Source: JAWKXU01 sp020446465 (GTDB taxonomy: Bacteria > Pseudomonadota > Alphaproteobacteria > Sphingomonadales > Sphingomonadaceae). Taken from it: a stretch of 64,000 nt of DNA. Below, one piece after another: positions 17,280 through 25,348 of this stretch. Made by a program: the position numbers and the translations under genes. Each line of letters starts with the position of its first letter. Within the stretch, counting starts at the first letter, position 1. Below the pieces are notes generated by a model. It saw only the letters and a program-made list of their open reading frames with translations. It was not told where the DNA came from and ran no database searches. Location of the stretch: NCBI GenBank assembly GCA_041396845.1, contig JAWKXU010000003.1:558001-622000 (forward strand). Direction: 5' to 3'.

Positions 17280-18023
17280 ATGCCTGCAACACCCGCCTGG
17301 CCGCCACGCAGCGCCCCGCGCCTTTTTGTCCCCGGCCCCCTGGCTGGCGACGCATCCGTTATCGTTGATGGTCAGCAGGCACACTACCTGCTGCGCGTCA
17401 TGCGGATAAAGGCAGGTGATACCGTCATCCTGTGCGACGATACGACGGGCGAATGGGCAGCGAACGTAGCCAACGTCACGAAGCGCGACTTGGCCCTGAA
17501 CATCGTGCAGAACCTTCGCCCACGCGAACAAGTGCCTGATTTCATGCTTTGTGCAGCCCTGCTGAAAAAGGATCGCTTTGACCTGGTGCTGGAAAAGGCG
17601 ACAGAACTGGGCGTGCGTAAAATACAGCCCGTCCTGACCCGGCGTTGCGTGGCAGACAAGCTCAACCTTGATCGCGCGCGCAGCGTGATGACAGAGGCCG
17701 CCGAACAATGCGCGCGCACGGCCCTGCCCGAACTGGCCGAGCCAGTGAAGCTGGATGCCCTTGTTACTGGCTGGGATGAACACCGCACAATGTTCTTCGC
17801 TGACGAGACTGGCGGGAGCAATGCCATCAGCGCCTTTTCGGCGCGCCCCGGCCCTGCCGCCTTGCTCATCGGCCCGGAAGGTGGCTTTGACGATGCGGAG
17901 CGCGCCAGCATCCGCGCACTCACGCAATCGCAGGCCATAACGCTCGGTCCCCGCATATTGCGTGGCGAAACCGCAGCCATTGCCGCCACGGCGCTTTGGA
18001 TGGGAACGCGAGGCGACTGGTGA
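17280..18023 (+). CDS. rsmE: 16S rRNA (uracil1498-N3)-methyltransferase RsmE
   Basis: 247 residues from ATG 17280 (MPATPAWPPRSAPRLFV). N-terminal PUA-like part with QQAHYLLRVMRIKAGD, then a SPOUT methyltransferase domain: KATELGVRKIQPVLTRRC, EQCARTALPE, and the S-adenosylmethionine knot LLIGPEGGFDDAE and ITLGPRILRGETAA. RsmE methylates U1498 of 16S rRNA in the assembled 30S subunit. The motifs leave little doubt. gshA starts 53 bases downstream, on the same strand. Confidence 0.95.
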   Translation: MPATPAWPPRSAPRLFVPGPLAGDASVIVDGQQAHYLLRVMRIKAGDTVILCDDTTGEWAANVANVTKRDLALNIVQNLRPREQVPDFMLCAALLKKDRFDLVLEKATELGVRKIQPVLTRRCVADKLNLDRARSVMTEAAEQCARTALPELAEPVKLDALVTGWDEHRTMFFADETGGSNAISAFSARPGPAALLIGPEGGFDDAERASIRALTQSQAITLGPRILRGETAAIAATALWMGTRGDW

Positions 18024-18075
18024 AACTGGTAAAATAGCGCTGGCGGATTCGGTTTTGCTGCCCTAACGGCCTGCC

Positions 18076-19449
18076 ATGAGCACGCGAACGGCGTCAGACC
18101 GAGAGGATCCCGTCATCGAGAATCGCGACCAGTTGGTCGCGCCGATGCAGGCTGGTGAAAAACCGCGCGAATTGTGGCGCATTGGCACCGAACATGAAAA
18201 GTTCGTCTACAAGCGTTCCGATTTCCACGCCCCTTCCTATGATGAACCTGGCGGTATCCGCGACATCCTGATGGCGCTCACTGATTTCGGCTGGGAACCG
18301 GTCGAAGAAGGCGGCAACGTCATCGCCATGTCTGGCGCCGATGGTACGGTCAGCCTTGAACCCGCTGGCCAGTTGGAACTTTCCGGCGCGCCGCTGGAAA
18401 ACCTGCACCAGACATGCGCCGAAACCGGCCGCCATCTTGAACAGGTAAAAGCCATTGGCGAGCGTTTCGGAGTCGGTTTTATCGGGGTCGGCATGTGGCC
18501 GGACAAAACCCGTGAGGAACTGCCCATCATGCCCAAGGGGCGCTATGCCATCATGCTGCGCCACATGCCGCGCGTCGGTAGCATGGGGCTGGACATGATG
18601 CTGCGGACCTGCACCATCCAGGTCAATCTCGATTATTCTTCCGAAGCGGACATGGTACAGAAGTTCCGCACCAGCCTTGCCCTGCAACCGCTGGCAACGG
18701 CCCTGTTCGCCAATTCGCCCTTTACCGAAGGCAAGCCCAACGGATACCTTTCCTATCGCAGCCATATCTGGTCCGATACGGACCCGGCCCGCACCGGAAT
18801 GCTGCCTTTCGTGTTCGACGATGGCTTCGGATACGAACGCTATGTCGATTACATGCTTGATGTGCCGATGTATTTTGTCTTCCGCGACGGGAAATATATC
18901 GACGCGGCAGGTCAGAGCTTTCGCGACTTCCTGAAAGGCGAACTGCCCGCCCTGCCCGGTGAACTCCCCCGTGCGAGCGACTGGCAGGATCATCTTTCCA
19001 CTGCATTTCCCGAAGTCAGGCTCAAAAGCTTTCTGGAAATGCGCGGAGCGGACGGCGGGCCGTGGAACCGCATCTGCGCGCTTCCTGCGCTGTGGGTCGG
19101 CCTGCTCTACGATCAGGGCGCGCTTGATGCCGCATGGGATCTGGTGAAGCACTGGGACATGGAAGGGCGGGAACAATTACGCAATGCCGTGCCCAGACTG
19201 GGCCTCAAGGCGCCTATTCCCGGCGGCGGCACATTGCAGGACATCGCGGGCGAAGTCTTGCAGATTGCGCGGTCCGGCCTTTCTGCACGCAAATGCCTCA
19301 ACAGCGGTGGTGACAACGAAACCGGGTTTCTCGCGCCGCTGGATGAAATTGTTGCAAACAGGAAAACCCCGGCAGAAGCCTGCCTTGAACATTACTATTC
19401 CGACTGGGGTGAAGAGGTATCGAAAATCTACGCGGTAAAAAGCTTCTGA
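18076..19449 (+). CDS. gshA: Glutamate-cysteine ligase (plant/alphaproteobacterial GCS2 type)
   Basis: 457 residues. It begins with an ENRDQLVAPMQAGEKP segment and has WRIGTEHEKFVYKR, GREP-type substrate loops and MLRTCTIQVNLDYSSEADM, all features of the GCS2 ATP-grasp-like carboxylate-amine ligases found in alphaproteobacteria and plants. It makes gamma-glutamylcysteine, the committed step of glutathione synthesis, in the cytosol. A Cys-containing GLSARKCLNSGGDNETGFL segment lies near the end. The ATG at 18076 has no strong ribosome-binding site; ATG codons further in would cut conserved sequence. It ends 18 bases from a convergent membrane-protein gene. glutathione synthetase is not in the window. 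Confidence 0.93.
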   Translation: MSTRTASDREDPVIENRDQLVAPMQAGEKPRELWRIGTEHEKFVYKRSDFHAPSYDEPGGIRDILMALTDFGWEPVEEGGNVIAMSGADGTVSLEPAGQLELSGAPLENLHQTCAETGRHLEQVKAIGERFGVGFIGVGMWPDKTREELPIMPKGRYAIMLRHMPRVGSMGLDMMLRTCTIQVNLDYSSEADMVQKFRTSLALQPLATALFANSPFTEGKPNGYLSYRSHIWSDTDPARTGMLPFVFDDGFGYERYVDYMLDVPMYFVFRDGKYIDAAGQSFRDFLKGELPALPGELPRASDWQDHLSTAFPEVRLKSFLEMRGADGGPWNRICALPALWVGLLYDQGALDAAWDLVKHWDMEGREQLRNAVPRLGLKAPIPGGGTLQDIAGEVLQIARSGLSARKCLNSGGDNETGFLAPLDEIVANRKTPAEACLEHYYSDWGEEVSKIYAVKSF

Positions 19450-19467
19450 GCTGCCTCGCTCTGCCCC

Positions 19468-20811
19468 TTACTCTGCGGGTTGCAGCTTTGGTCCACGCGC
19501 GCGGAAAATACGCTTAAGCCAGCCCAGTGAGCGGGTGACAAGGGCATTCTCCGCCATCCATGCGTGATATTCGGCATATTTCGGGTCTTCTGCCAGCAAG
19601 TGCGCTTCCTCCGTGCGGGCGCGCCAGTAATAGATCGCACTCACCAGCCCCAGCATGAAACAGTTACGCACCACGTCACTCAGCGATCCGCTCAATGCCA
19701 GAAACGGCATGGTCGAAAGCCACCAGAACAGGTTCTTCGCCAGATAAGCGGGGTGGCGGGTGAGGCGATAAGGGCCATTGGTCAGCACCCCGCGATACGT
19801 CAGGTTGGAAAAACGGATGCCGAACGCGACTGTCGCCCAGCCGTACATGGCCGTCAGGAATACCAGCAGCCCACCCCATAGCCACAGCATCGCGGTGTGG
19901 CCCTGAAGCCAGTAAGCCCAGTCCGAGCCGTTGACGTGATAATCCAGCGGGCCGTTCCCCATCTGGTTGAACGGCGGATAACACAGCAAGGCAGCAAGCC
20001 ACCCGGCAAGAAACGGATTGGCGGACCGGATATGCGAATCCAATGGCCGAAACGTCAGCAAGTATCCGACCATGCCGATCTGGACATCCAGCAGGAAAAA
20101 CACATCGATCAGCGCAACGTTGAAGGCGACCGGGTCGCTCAGCAACCGAGCCGGGTCTGCGTTGACCACCGCGCTCCAACCTCCGGGCAGAATGGAAATC
20201 ATGAAGGCAGTGAAAAACCCCTTCACCGCCCAGGCCCGCCAGTGTTTCTTTACCAGATCAGGATCATAAGGCTCACGCCCGATCAGCATCGCCCCGAAAT
20301 GCCAGGTGTAGTCGCGCGGTTCGACCAGATAGCGATCAAGCCAGATGACATAGGGAACGGACAGGATAACCAGCGGCAAAGCCGCGTATGTCAGCACGTC
20401 CATCGCAAAACGATACTGCCCATCCCAATACCAGCGGGCCACGCAATAAAGGAACGCGATGACAACCCACGTCACCCAAAGTCCCGCCAGCTTTGTCACT
20501 GACGTGTCGATCGTCTGCGAAAGCGCGCGCCGGTTGTTCCAGTCAATCCCCGTCGATGGGCGCAAGTGCACTTTCTCGACCACGAGCGACCACAGAACCA
20601 TCGGCAGAGCGCAAAAGAACGTCGCGACAAGCGCCGCATAAGGACCATCCAGTCGCATATGCGGCCCGGCAACACCGAACAAATCCATGATCTGCGGCCA
20701 GTTCCGGCAGACCACCAGCCATGCGAACAGGCCAGCCACGCCGGACAGGCCGACAGCAGCAGAAACATCACTGGGCGGTGGGCCGCCGTTCTTGCGCCAC
20801 TTCGCGAACAT
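19468..20811 (-). CDS. Large polytopic membrane protein with isoprenylcysteine-methyltransferase-like C-terminus
   Basis: 447 residues with about nine to ten hydrophobic segments. The last ~110 residues carry GVLTNGPYRLTRHPAYLAKN and, after another membrane segment, EEAHLLAEDPKYAEYHAWM. The RHPxY and E-x-x-x-L...Y-x-x-Y patterns are those of the ICMT/PEMT membrane methyltransferase family, where they bind S-adenosylmethionine. Ordinary bacterial ICMT-like proteins are about 150-220 residues, so the ~300-residue N-terminal membrane part is an extra module that I cannot assign. The substrate is unknown. It lies between the end of gshA and the end of bamB, reading toward gshA. Confidence 0.6.
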   Translation of the reverse strand: MFAKWRKNGGPPPSDVSAAVGLSGVAGLFAWLVVCRNWPQIMDLFGVAGPHMRLDGPYAALVATFFCALPMVLWSLVVEKVHLRPSTGIDWNNRRALSQTIDTSVTKLAGLWVTWVVIAFLYCVARWYWDGQYRFAMDVLTYAALPLVILSVPYVIWLDRYLVEPRDYTWHFGAMLIGREPYDPDLVKKHWRAWAVKGFFTAFMISILPGGWSAVVNADPARLLSDPVAFNVALIDVFFLLDVQIGMVGYLLTFRPLDSHIRSANPFLAGWLAALLCYPPFNQMGNGPLDYHVNGSDWAYWLQGHTAMLWLWGGLLVFLTAMYGWATVAFGIRFSNLTYRGVLTNGPYRLTRHPAYLAKNLFWWLSTMPFLALSGSLSDVVRNCFMLGLVSAIYYWRARTEEAHLLAEDPKYAEYHAWMAENALVTRSLGWLKRIFRARGPKLQPAE

Positions 20812-20893
20812 CGCAGACGGCGCTAGCGCAAAAGGGTTAAAGTCCCCGTAACGCTATACAGGGTTGCCAAAGATCAGGCGCGTAACCAAACGA

Positions 20894-22240
20894 TCAGCGA
20901 AATGCCTGAATCCTGCCATTGTCTTCAAGGATATAGAGCGTGTTGTTGGCAACAATCGGCGGCAATGAAACCGATGAGCCAAGATCACGCCGGGACGTGA
21001 TCGATCCATCAGCGACCGACAGGGACAGCATGTCACCTTCCGAACTGGCAATCCACAACTGGTTGCCCGCAAGGACAGGCCCGGTCCAGAAAATCGGTCC
21101 CTTTTTCTTCTTCGCGTTCTTCCACTCTTCCAACTGGGCAATCCAGCGAACTTTGCCGGAGGACCGGGCGATCGCCAGCATCCGCGCATCATCTGTCAGC
21201 GTGAATATCCATTCGCCCGCTACCGCCGGAGTGGAAATGCCCGCAAGGTTCAGTTCCCACAGGCGTTGACCCGTCACCAGTTCATAAGCAGCCATGCGGC
21301 CACCCTGCCCCAGTGCATAAACGCGTCCGCTATCAATAATCGGATCGGCATCCACATCGGTCAAAGTGCCAACTTGCGTAGAAATCGACGTGCGCGCCAG
21401 TGCGTCTGACCACAAGGTGCGGCCATTTTCATAGCGATAAGCGACAAGCTCGCCAGTGCTGTAACCGGCAATAACCGTCCCTTGCCCTGCGGCGGGAGCA
21501 GCAACGCCGAACACGCCGGCCTGCCCGGCAGACGCGGATTCTTCCCAGACAGGCTTTCCATCACTGGTGTTGAGCGCGTGGATCTGGTTGTCCTGCGTCA
21601 TCACATAGACTGCCCCGAACGCCACTGTCGGTGCACCGCGCAGCGGCCCGGCAGGTTTGACTTTCCAGATTTCCGCCCCGGTATCGGCATCGAGCGCAGC
21701 GACTTCACCAATGCCGTTCGTGGCGTAGAGCTTTCCATCAGCAAAACTGACACCGCCACCAAAGGCTGACCCCTTAAGATCACCATCAACTTCAAGCCGG
21801 TGTGCCCAGAGCTTGCTTCCCGTTGCCGCATCGAAGGCAGAAACGGTCGCTGTCGTATCGATGGCAAACAGCTTTCCGTTGCCCACAACAGGGGCCGCCG
21901 CGAGGCGCCGCTTGTTGGAACTTCCTGCGATGGACACGCTCCACGCCTTTGAAGGGGAGGTCGCCAGTGCAAGGTGCCCGATCGCCTTGCCAGCCGTGCC
22001 GCCCGCCTGTTCCCAACTCGCATTGGCTTCAGCCACAGGCAGGACCACGGCCACGCTTGCAATCGCCGGGTCCACTTTCGTGCCCGTCTCGATACGCGAG
22101 AGGATTGGCACGCGGTCGCCCACCGTCGGCGTTTGCGGCTTGTCTTTTCCGCCCAGTGCCCCGCAGCCCGAAAGCGCAGTTGCCAGCAGAAGCGCTCCGA
22201 AAATCGCCGGACGTCGGGAAAAAGCGTGCAAATCAATCAT
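20894..22240 (-). CDS. bamB: Outer-membrane protein assembly factor BamB
   Basis: 448 residues with a lipoprotein signal: hydrophobic LLLATALSGC with the lipidated Cys at residue 26. The rest is a PQQ-type beta-propeller, with repeated AFDAATGSKLWAHRL-like blades (ALDADTGAEIWKV, ALNTSDGKPVWEE, AYELVTGQRLWELN). BamB is the scaffolding lipoprotein of the BAM complex in the periplasm. The upstream gene, 31 bases away on the same strand, encodes a YfgM-like protein, an arrangement that is common in proteobacteria, usually followed by the GTPase gene der; der is absent here. Confidence 0.93.
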   Translation of the reverse strand: MIDLHAFSRRPAIFGALLLATALSGCGALGGKDKPQTPTVGDRVPILSRIETGTKVDPAIASVAVVLPVAEANASWEQAGGTAGKAIGHLALATSPSKAWSVSIAGSSNKRRLAAAPVVGNGKLFAIDTTATVSAFDAATGSKLWAHRLEVDGDLKGSAFGGGVSFADGKLYATNGIGEVAALDADTGAEIWKVKPAGPLRGAPTVAFGAVYVMTQDNQIHALNTSDGKPVWEESASAGQAGVFGVAAPAAGQGTVIAGYSTGELVAYRYENGRTLWSDALARTSISTQVGTLTDVDADPIIDSGRVYALGQGGRMAAYELVTGQRLWELNLAGISTPAVAGEWIFTLTDDARMLAIARSSGKVRWIAQLEEWKNAKKKKGPIFWTGPVLAGNQLWIASSEGDMLSLSVADGSITSRRDLGSSVSLPPIVANNTLYILEDNGRIQAFR

Positions 22241-22271
22241 ATTCAGTCATCCTCAGGCCAATAGCAGCCAG

Positions 22272-23048
22272 TTATTGCAACTCACCGCCGCCAACGACGC
22301 TGGTGGCAGCGTTGTCGGGGCCGATTATCTTGTCCACGTCGGTTATCGCGTCGACACCCAAAAGGCCGGCCATCTGGCGCGCCCGTGCGCGCAGGCTGGG
22401 TGGGACCTCTTCATCCTTGGCGATGGTCGCAAACAAGGGACCAGCAAGATCTTTCTTGCCCTGTTTGAGATAGGCAAGGCCGACAAGCTCCCCGGCGCTG
22501 CCGAACCACGGGTTGCCCGGAACGGCAAGCGGCTTCAGTTGCTCGACAACCTTTTCCGGCGGCATCGAATCGAAAGAAACCGCTACCTGGCGGATCAGGG
22601 CAAGATCGCGATAGGGCTGTGGCACACTGGCATCGCCAGCAACGCCAGAAAATATCTCTGCCGCCCTGGCCTTGTCCCCTGCCTGCCCGGCAATCCCGCC
22701 TTGCAGCATCTGGGCGGCGGCAGCCGCAGCGCCATCTTCATCCTTGGCAATATCGGCAAGAGCCTTGTTCGCAGTATCGAGATTTCCGGCGCCGATCTGG
22801 TCAATCGCGCGAACCAGTTCTTCGGACTGCTGTTCCAGCGCGCTTTCCCGGCTTTCCTTCCACCAGAGCCAGCCGCCGAGAGCCAGAAGGCCAAGAACAA
22901 GGATAATCGCCAGAGGAATGCCGAACCGCCTGGCCGCCTGGGCCACCTGGTCCTGCCTGACGGCGTCGTCCACCTCCCGCACAAAGACGTCTTCCTGCGC
23001 CGCTTGTCGTTGTTCGGGCGATTGCGGTGATGTTGGTATCAGGGCCAC
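22272..23048 (-). CDS. YfgM-like tetratricopeptide membrane protein
   Basis: 258 residues. A polar N-terminus rich in Q, E and D (residues 1-40, with REVDDAVRQDQ) precedes a single membrane segment (LAIILVLGLLALGGWLWW) and a periplasmic helical-repeat domain rich in Ala and Gly. The layout matches YfgM, a chaperone-like subunit associated with SecYEG and the periplasmic folding machinery. It is followed by bamB at 31 bases and is likely in the same transcript. The C-terminal ~25 residues are low complexity. Sequence similarity to YfgM is by layout rather than by diagnostic motif. Confidence 0.75.
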   Translation of the reverse strand: MALIPTSPQSPEQRQAAQEDVFVREVDDAVRQDQVAQAARRFGIPLAIILVLGLLALGGWLWWKESRESALEQQSEELVRAIDQIGAGNLDTANKALADIAKDEDGAAAAAAQMLQGGIAGQAGDKARAAEIFSGVAGDASVPQPYRDLALIRQVAVSFDSMPPEKVVEQLKPLAVPGNPWFGSAGELVGLAYLKQGKKDLAGPLFATIAKDEEVPPSLRARARQMAGLLGVDAITDVDKIIGPDNAATSVVGGGELQ

Positions 23049-23175
23049 GCGGCGGCGTATCCTTACAAACTGGTTGGGTCGGGGGCGTGTTTAGCGAATG
23101 GGCTGGCCAATACAACGGGGAATAGCTGCCTGACCTTAGTAAGGTGAACCAGCTATGAAAGAGGGGAGAGGATGC

Positions 23176-24324
23176 TTATCCCCACCGCCCATGCGATATC
23201 GCGGATTCATAGAGATTGCGATAGGCCGCGATCATCGCCTTTTCATCGAATGTCGCTGCCGCTCTGGCACGATTGGCCGCGCCGATTTTCCGCCGTAATG
23301 CAGGGTTTGCAGCCAGTCGCTCTATCGCATCGGCAAGGGCCGGCTCATCACCAGCCGGAACGATAAATGGCGTGTTCTCATCGGCAACCATGGCCGCAAC
23401 GTCGCCAACATCGGGCGAAGCAACCGGCAGAGCTGCGGACATGGCCTCTACGACCGATAGGGGGAACTGCTCACTTTCCGAAGACAGCGCAAAAATATCA
23501 AACAGACCAACAACTTTTGCAGGATCTTCGACAAATCCTGGCAAGTGAACCCGATGCCCGATCCCAAGCCGTTCCGCTTCGGCGCGAATGGCCTGTTCTT
23601 CCGGCCCCTTACCCACAATGACGAGTTGCCACGGATCGGGCAGGCCCGAAAACGCACGGACAAGGCGCGGAAGGTTCTTGACCGCGCGCAAACCGGCAAT
23701 GGAACCCAGCCACAGTTCCCCGCTGCGCTTGATAAGGCCGGGCAGAACATCGGCGTGCGGTTTCTGGGCATAATCACCAACCGGCAACCCGTTGGCGATG
23801 CGCTGGACACGCGAACGCGGCTGATACCAGATATCGAGCGCGATACGCTCCAGCCGCTCCGATGGAACCACCAGCGCCGCAGTGCGGCCCAGTGCAATCC
23901 GCCTGAACCAGTTTCGCGATGCCTTGAGCTTCACTGCCTCATCAGCGTTGAAGCCATCTTCATGATGAACAAGCGGTGGCAGCTTATACGGTTGGCAGAA
24001 CAGCGTGTGCGCCATCACCGCATCCATCGCGCCCCAGTTATATGTCAGCACCAGGTCAAAGCCCCGCATCGCCTTTGCTATCCGGCTGAGCCGCCCCAGC
24101 GTCGGAAAACCCCGAAGTGATGGGAAATTGCTCTGATAAGAAACTGAAACAGCGCGCGATATAAACTTTGACGCATCGAAGGCATGTGGCTCCGATGAAA
24201 CGATGACATGCGAAAATCGCTTGCCAAACGCGTTCATCAGCCGGGCGGATCGCACCTCTTTACCTCCTGCATTGAAGGTTGAATGCAGGTGCAAGATCCG
24301 ATCTGGCGAACCTGGCCTGCTCAT
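23176..24324 (-). CDS. Glycosyltransferase family 4 protein
   Basis: 382 residues, GT-B fold. It starts ILHLHSTFNAGGKEVRSARL, which is the donor-domain glycine loop, and has LVVPSERLERIALD, the RIANGLPVGDY turn, GSIAGLRAVKNLPRLVRAF, and a C-terminal SSESEQFPLSVVEAMSAALP containing the E-x7-E-like nucleotide-sugar-binding motif. No membrane segment. ATG 24324 overlaps the stop of the upstream alpha/beta hydrolase gene by four bases (ATGA), so both are co-translated. The acceptor is unknown and it is separated from the main polysaccharide locus by 8 kb; lipopolysaccharide or a second polymer are possible. Confidence 0.85.
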   Translation of the reverse strand: MSRPGSPDRILHLHSTFNAGGKEVRSARLMNAFGKRFSHVIVSSEPHAFDASKFISRAVSVSYQSNFPSLRGFPTLGRLSRIAKAMRGFDLVLTYNWGAMDAVMAHTLFCQPYKLPPLVHHEDGFNADEAVKLKASRNWFRRIALGRTAALVVPSERLERIALDIWYQPRSRVQRIANGLPVGDYAQKPHADVLPGLIKRSGELWLGSIAGLRAVKNLPRLVRAFSGLPDPWQLVIVGKGPEEQAIRAEAERLGIGHRVHLPGFVEDPAKVVGLFDIFALSSESEQFPLSVVEAMSAALPVASPDVGDVAAMVADENTPFIVPAGDEPALADAIERLAANPALRRKIGAANRARAAATFDEKAMIAAYRNLYESAISHGRWG

Positions 24325-25205
24325 GCCACCCTTCCAAGCAGCCGCAAGATCGCCTCCACAGCTTCCGGCTCATCCAGCGTCGGGGCATGGCCGACCCGCG
24401 GAACGACCACGGATTCCATCTGCGGCATAGTGTTCTGCATTGCCTCCAGCGTTCCGGACGAAAGGATATCCGAAAGCGCACCACGCACGGCAAGCAAGGG
24501 CTTGCCATCAAGTGCCTTGAACTGCTTCCACATATCGGGAGCAGGCCCCGTTTGCGGCTGACTGAAAACCTCCCCGATCTTCATGTCATAATCAAAGACG
24601 ATCCGCCCGGACCCGCCCAATGTCATCAGGCGTTTTGCCATCGCCAGCCAGTCCGCAATGACATAGTCGGGAAAAGCGTGACGGTGGGTTTCCGCCGTGG
24701 CGCGCGCGGCGTGCATCCATGTCGGGAACGAACGCCCCTGCCCGACGTAATCGCCAATCCGCGCAAGCCCTTCAGGCTCGATCACAGGGCCGATATCGTT
24801 CAGCACCGCACCAGCGATGCGTGATGGATCGGTCGCTGCCAGCAGCATTGTCATAATCCCGCCGAGCGAGGTTCCCACTGCAACAAATCTGGAAATGCCG
24901 GCCTGTTGGAACAGGGCCTGCAAATCGCCCAGATACATTCCGGGGTTATAGCTTTCCCATGATTTCGCATATTCGCTGTCGCCCCGCCCGCGCAATTCGA
25001 CACAGAGCACCCGCCAGTCACCCGCAAGGCGCTGTGCCAGTTGCTCAAAATCACGGGCATTGCGGGTAAGCCCCGGAATGCAAACCACAGGCGGCCGGTC
25101 ATCCCGCCCCGGATATTCGCGATAGTGCAGTTCCAGCCCGTCCGGGCTTGTCCAGTATCGGTTGGTGAAATCTTGTTCCTGTGGAGGCATTGGCAGGTTT
25201 TCCAT
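24321..25205 (-). CDS. Alpha/beta hydrolase
   Basis: 294 residues. Alpha/beta hydrolase fold with the oxyanion region PPVVCIPGLTRNARDFEQLA, the nucleophile elbow VGTSLGG (Ser113), and catalytic His in VPRVGHAPTLDEPE; the acid is likely in RGALSDILS. No signal peptide, so probably cytoplasmic. The substrate cannot be deduced; the close match is to the general esterase/epoxide-hydrolase-like group. Its stop overlaps the start of the glycosyltransferase gene. It diverges from the astD-like gene, with a 143-base intergenic region holding an inverted repeat. Confidence 0.8.
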   Translation of the reverse strand: MENLPMPPQEQDFTNRYWTSPDGLELHYREYPGRDDRPPVVCIPGLTRNARDFEQLAQRLAGDWRVLCVELRGRGDSEYAKSWESYNPGMYLGDLQALFQQAGISRFVAVGTSLGGIMTMLLAATDPSRIAGAVLNDIGPVIEPEGLARIGDYVGQGRSFPTWMHAARATAETHRHAFPDYVIADWLAMAKRLMTLGGSGRIVFDYDMKIGEVFSQPQTGPAPDMWKQFKALDGKPLLAVRGALSDILSSGTLEAMQNTMPQMESVVVPRVGHAPTLDEPEAVEAILRLLGRVA

Positions 25206-25317
25206 AACTGACGAATTTCACTGGATTGTTACAGCCTCTATCGCGACAAGCTGCCCGAACCGCAAGCAGCATTGAAAATGGCCGCATTTGAATATTTTTA
25301 TGGTCGCTGGCCATGTG

Positions 25318-25341
25318 GCGTTAACCATTTGTCGCTAACGC
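25318..25341. promoter_or_regulatory. Inverted repeat with CtrA-like half site before the astD-like gene
   Basis: GCGTTA and TAACGC flank a 12-base spacer, and the left arm runs into TTAACCAT (25321-25328), a half site of the alphaproteobacterial cell-cycle regulator CtrA. The right arm ends eight bases before the GTG start at 25349. The second CtrA half is imperfect, so this is only a candidate operator. Confidence 0.25.
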
Positions 25342-25348
25342 TGGCCAG

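Noticed and set aside
17241..17927. Upstream extension of the ubiA frame to a 532-codon product
   Set aside because: The extension is antisense to rsmE; the canonical UbiA start is at 17240.
21813..23030. Long + strand frame of 405 codons
   Set aside because: Antisense to bamB and the YfgM-like gene, and spans their gap.
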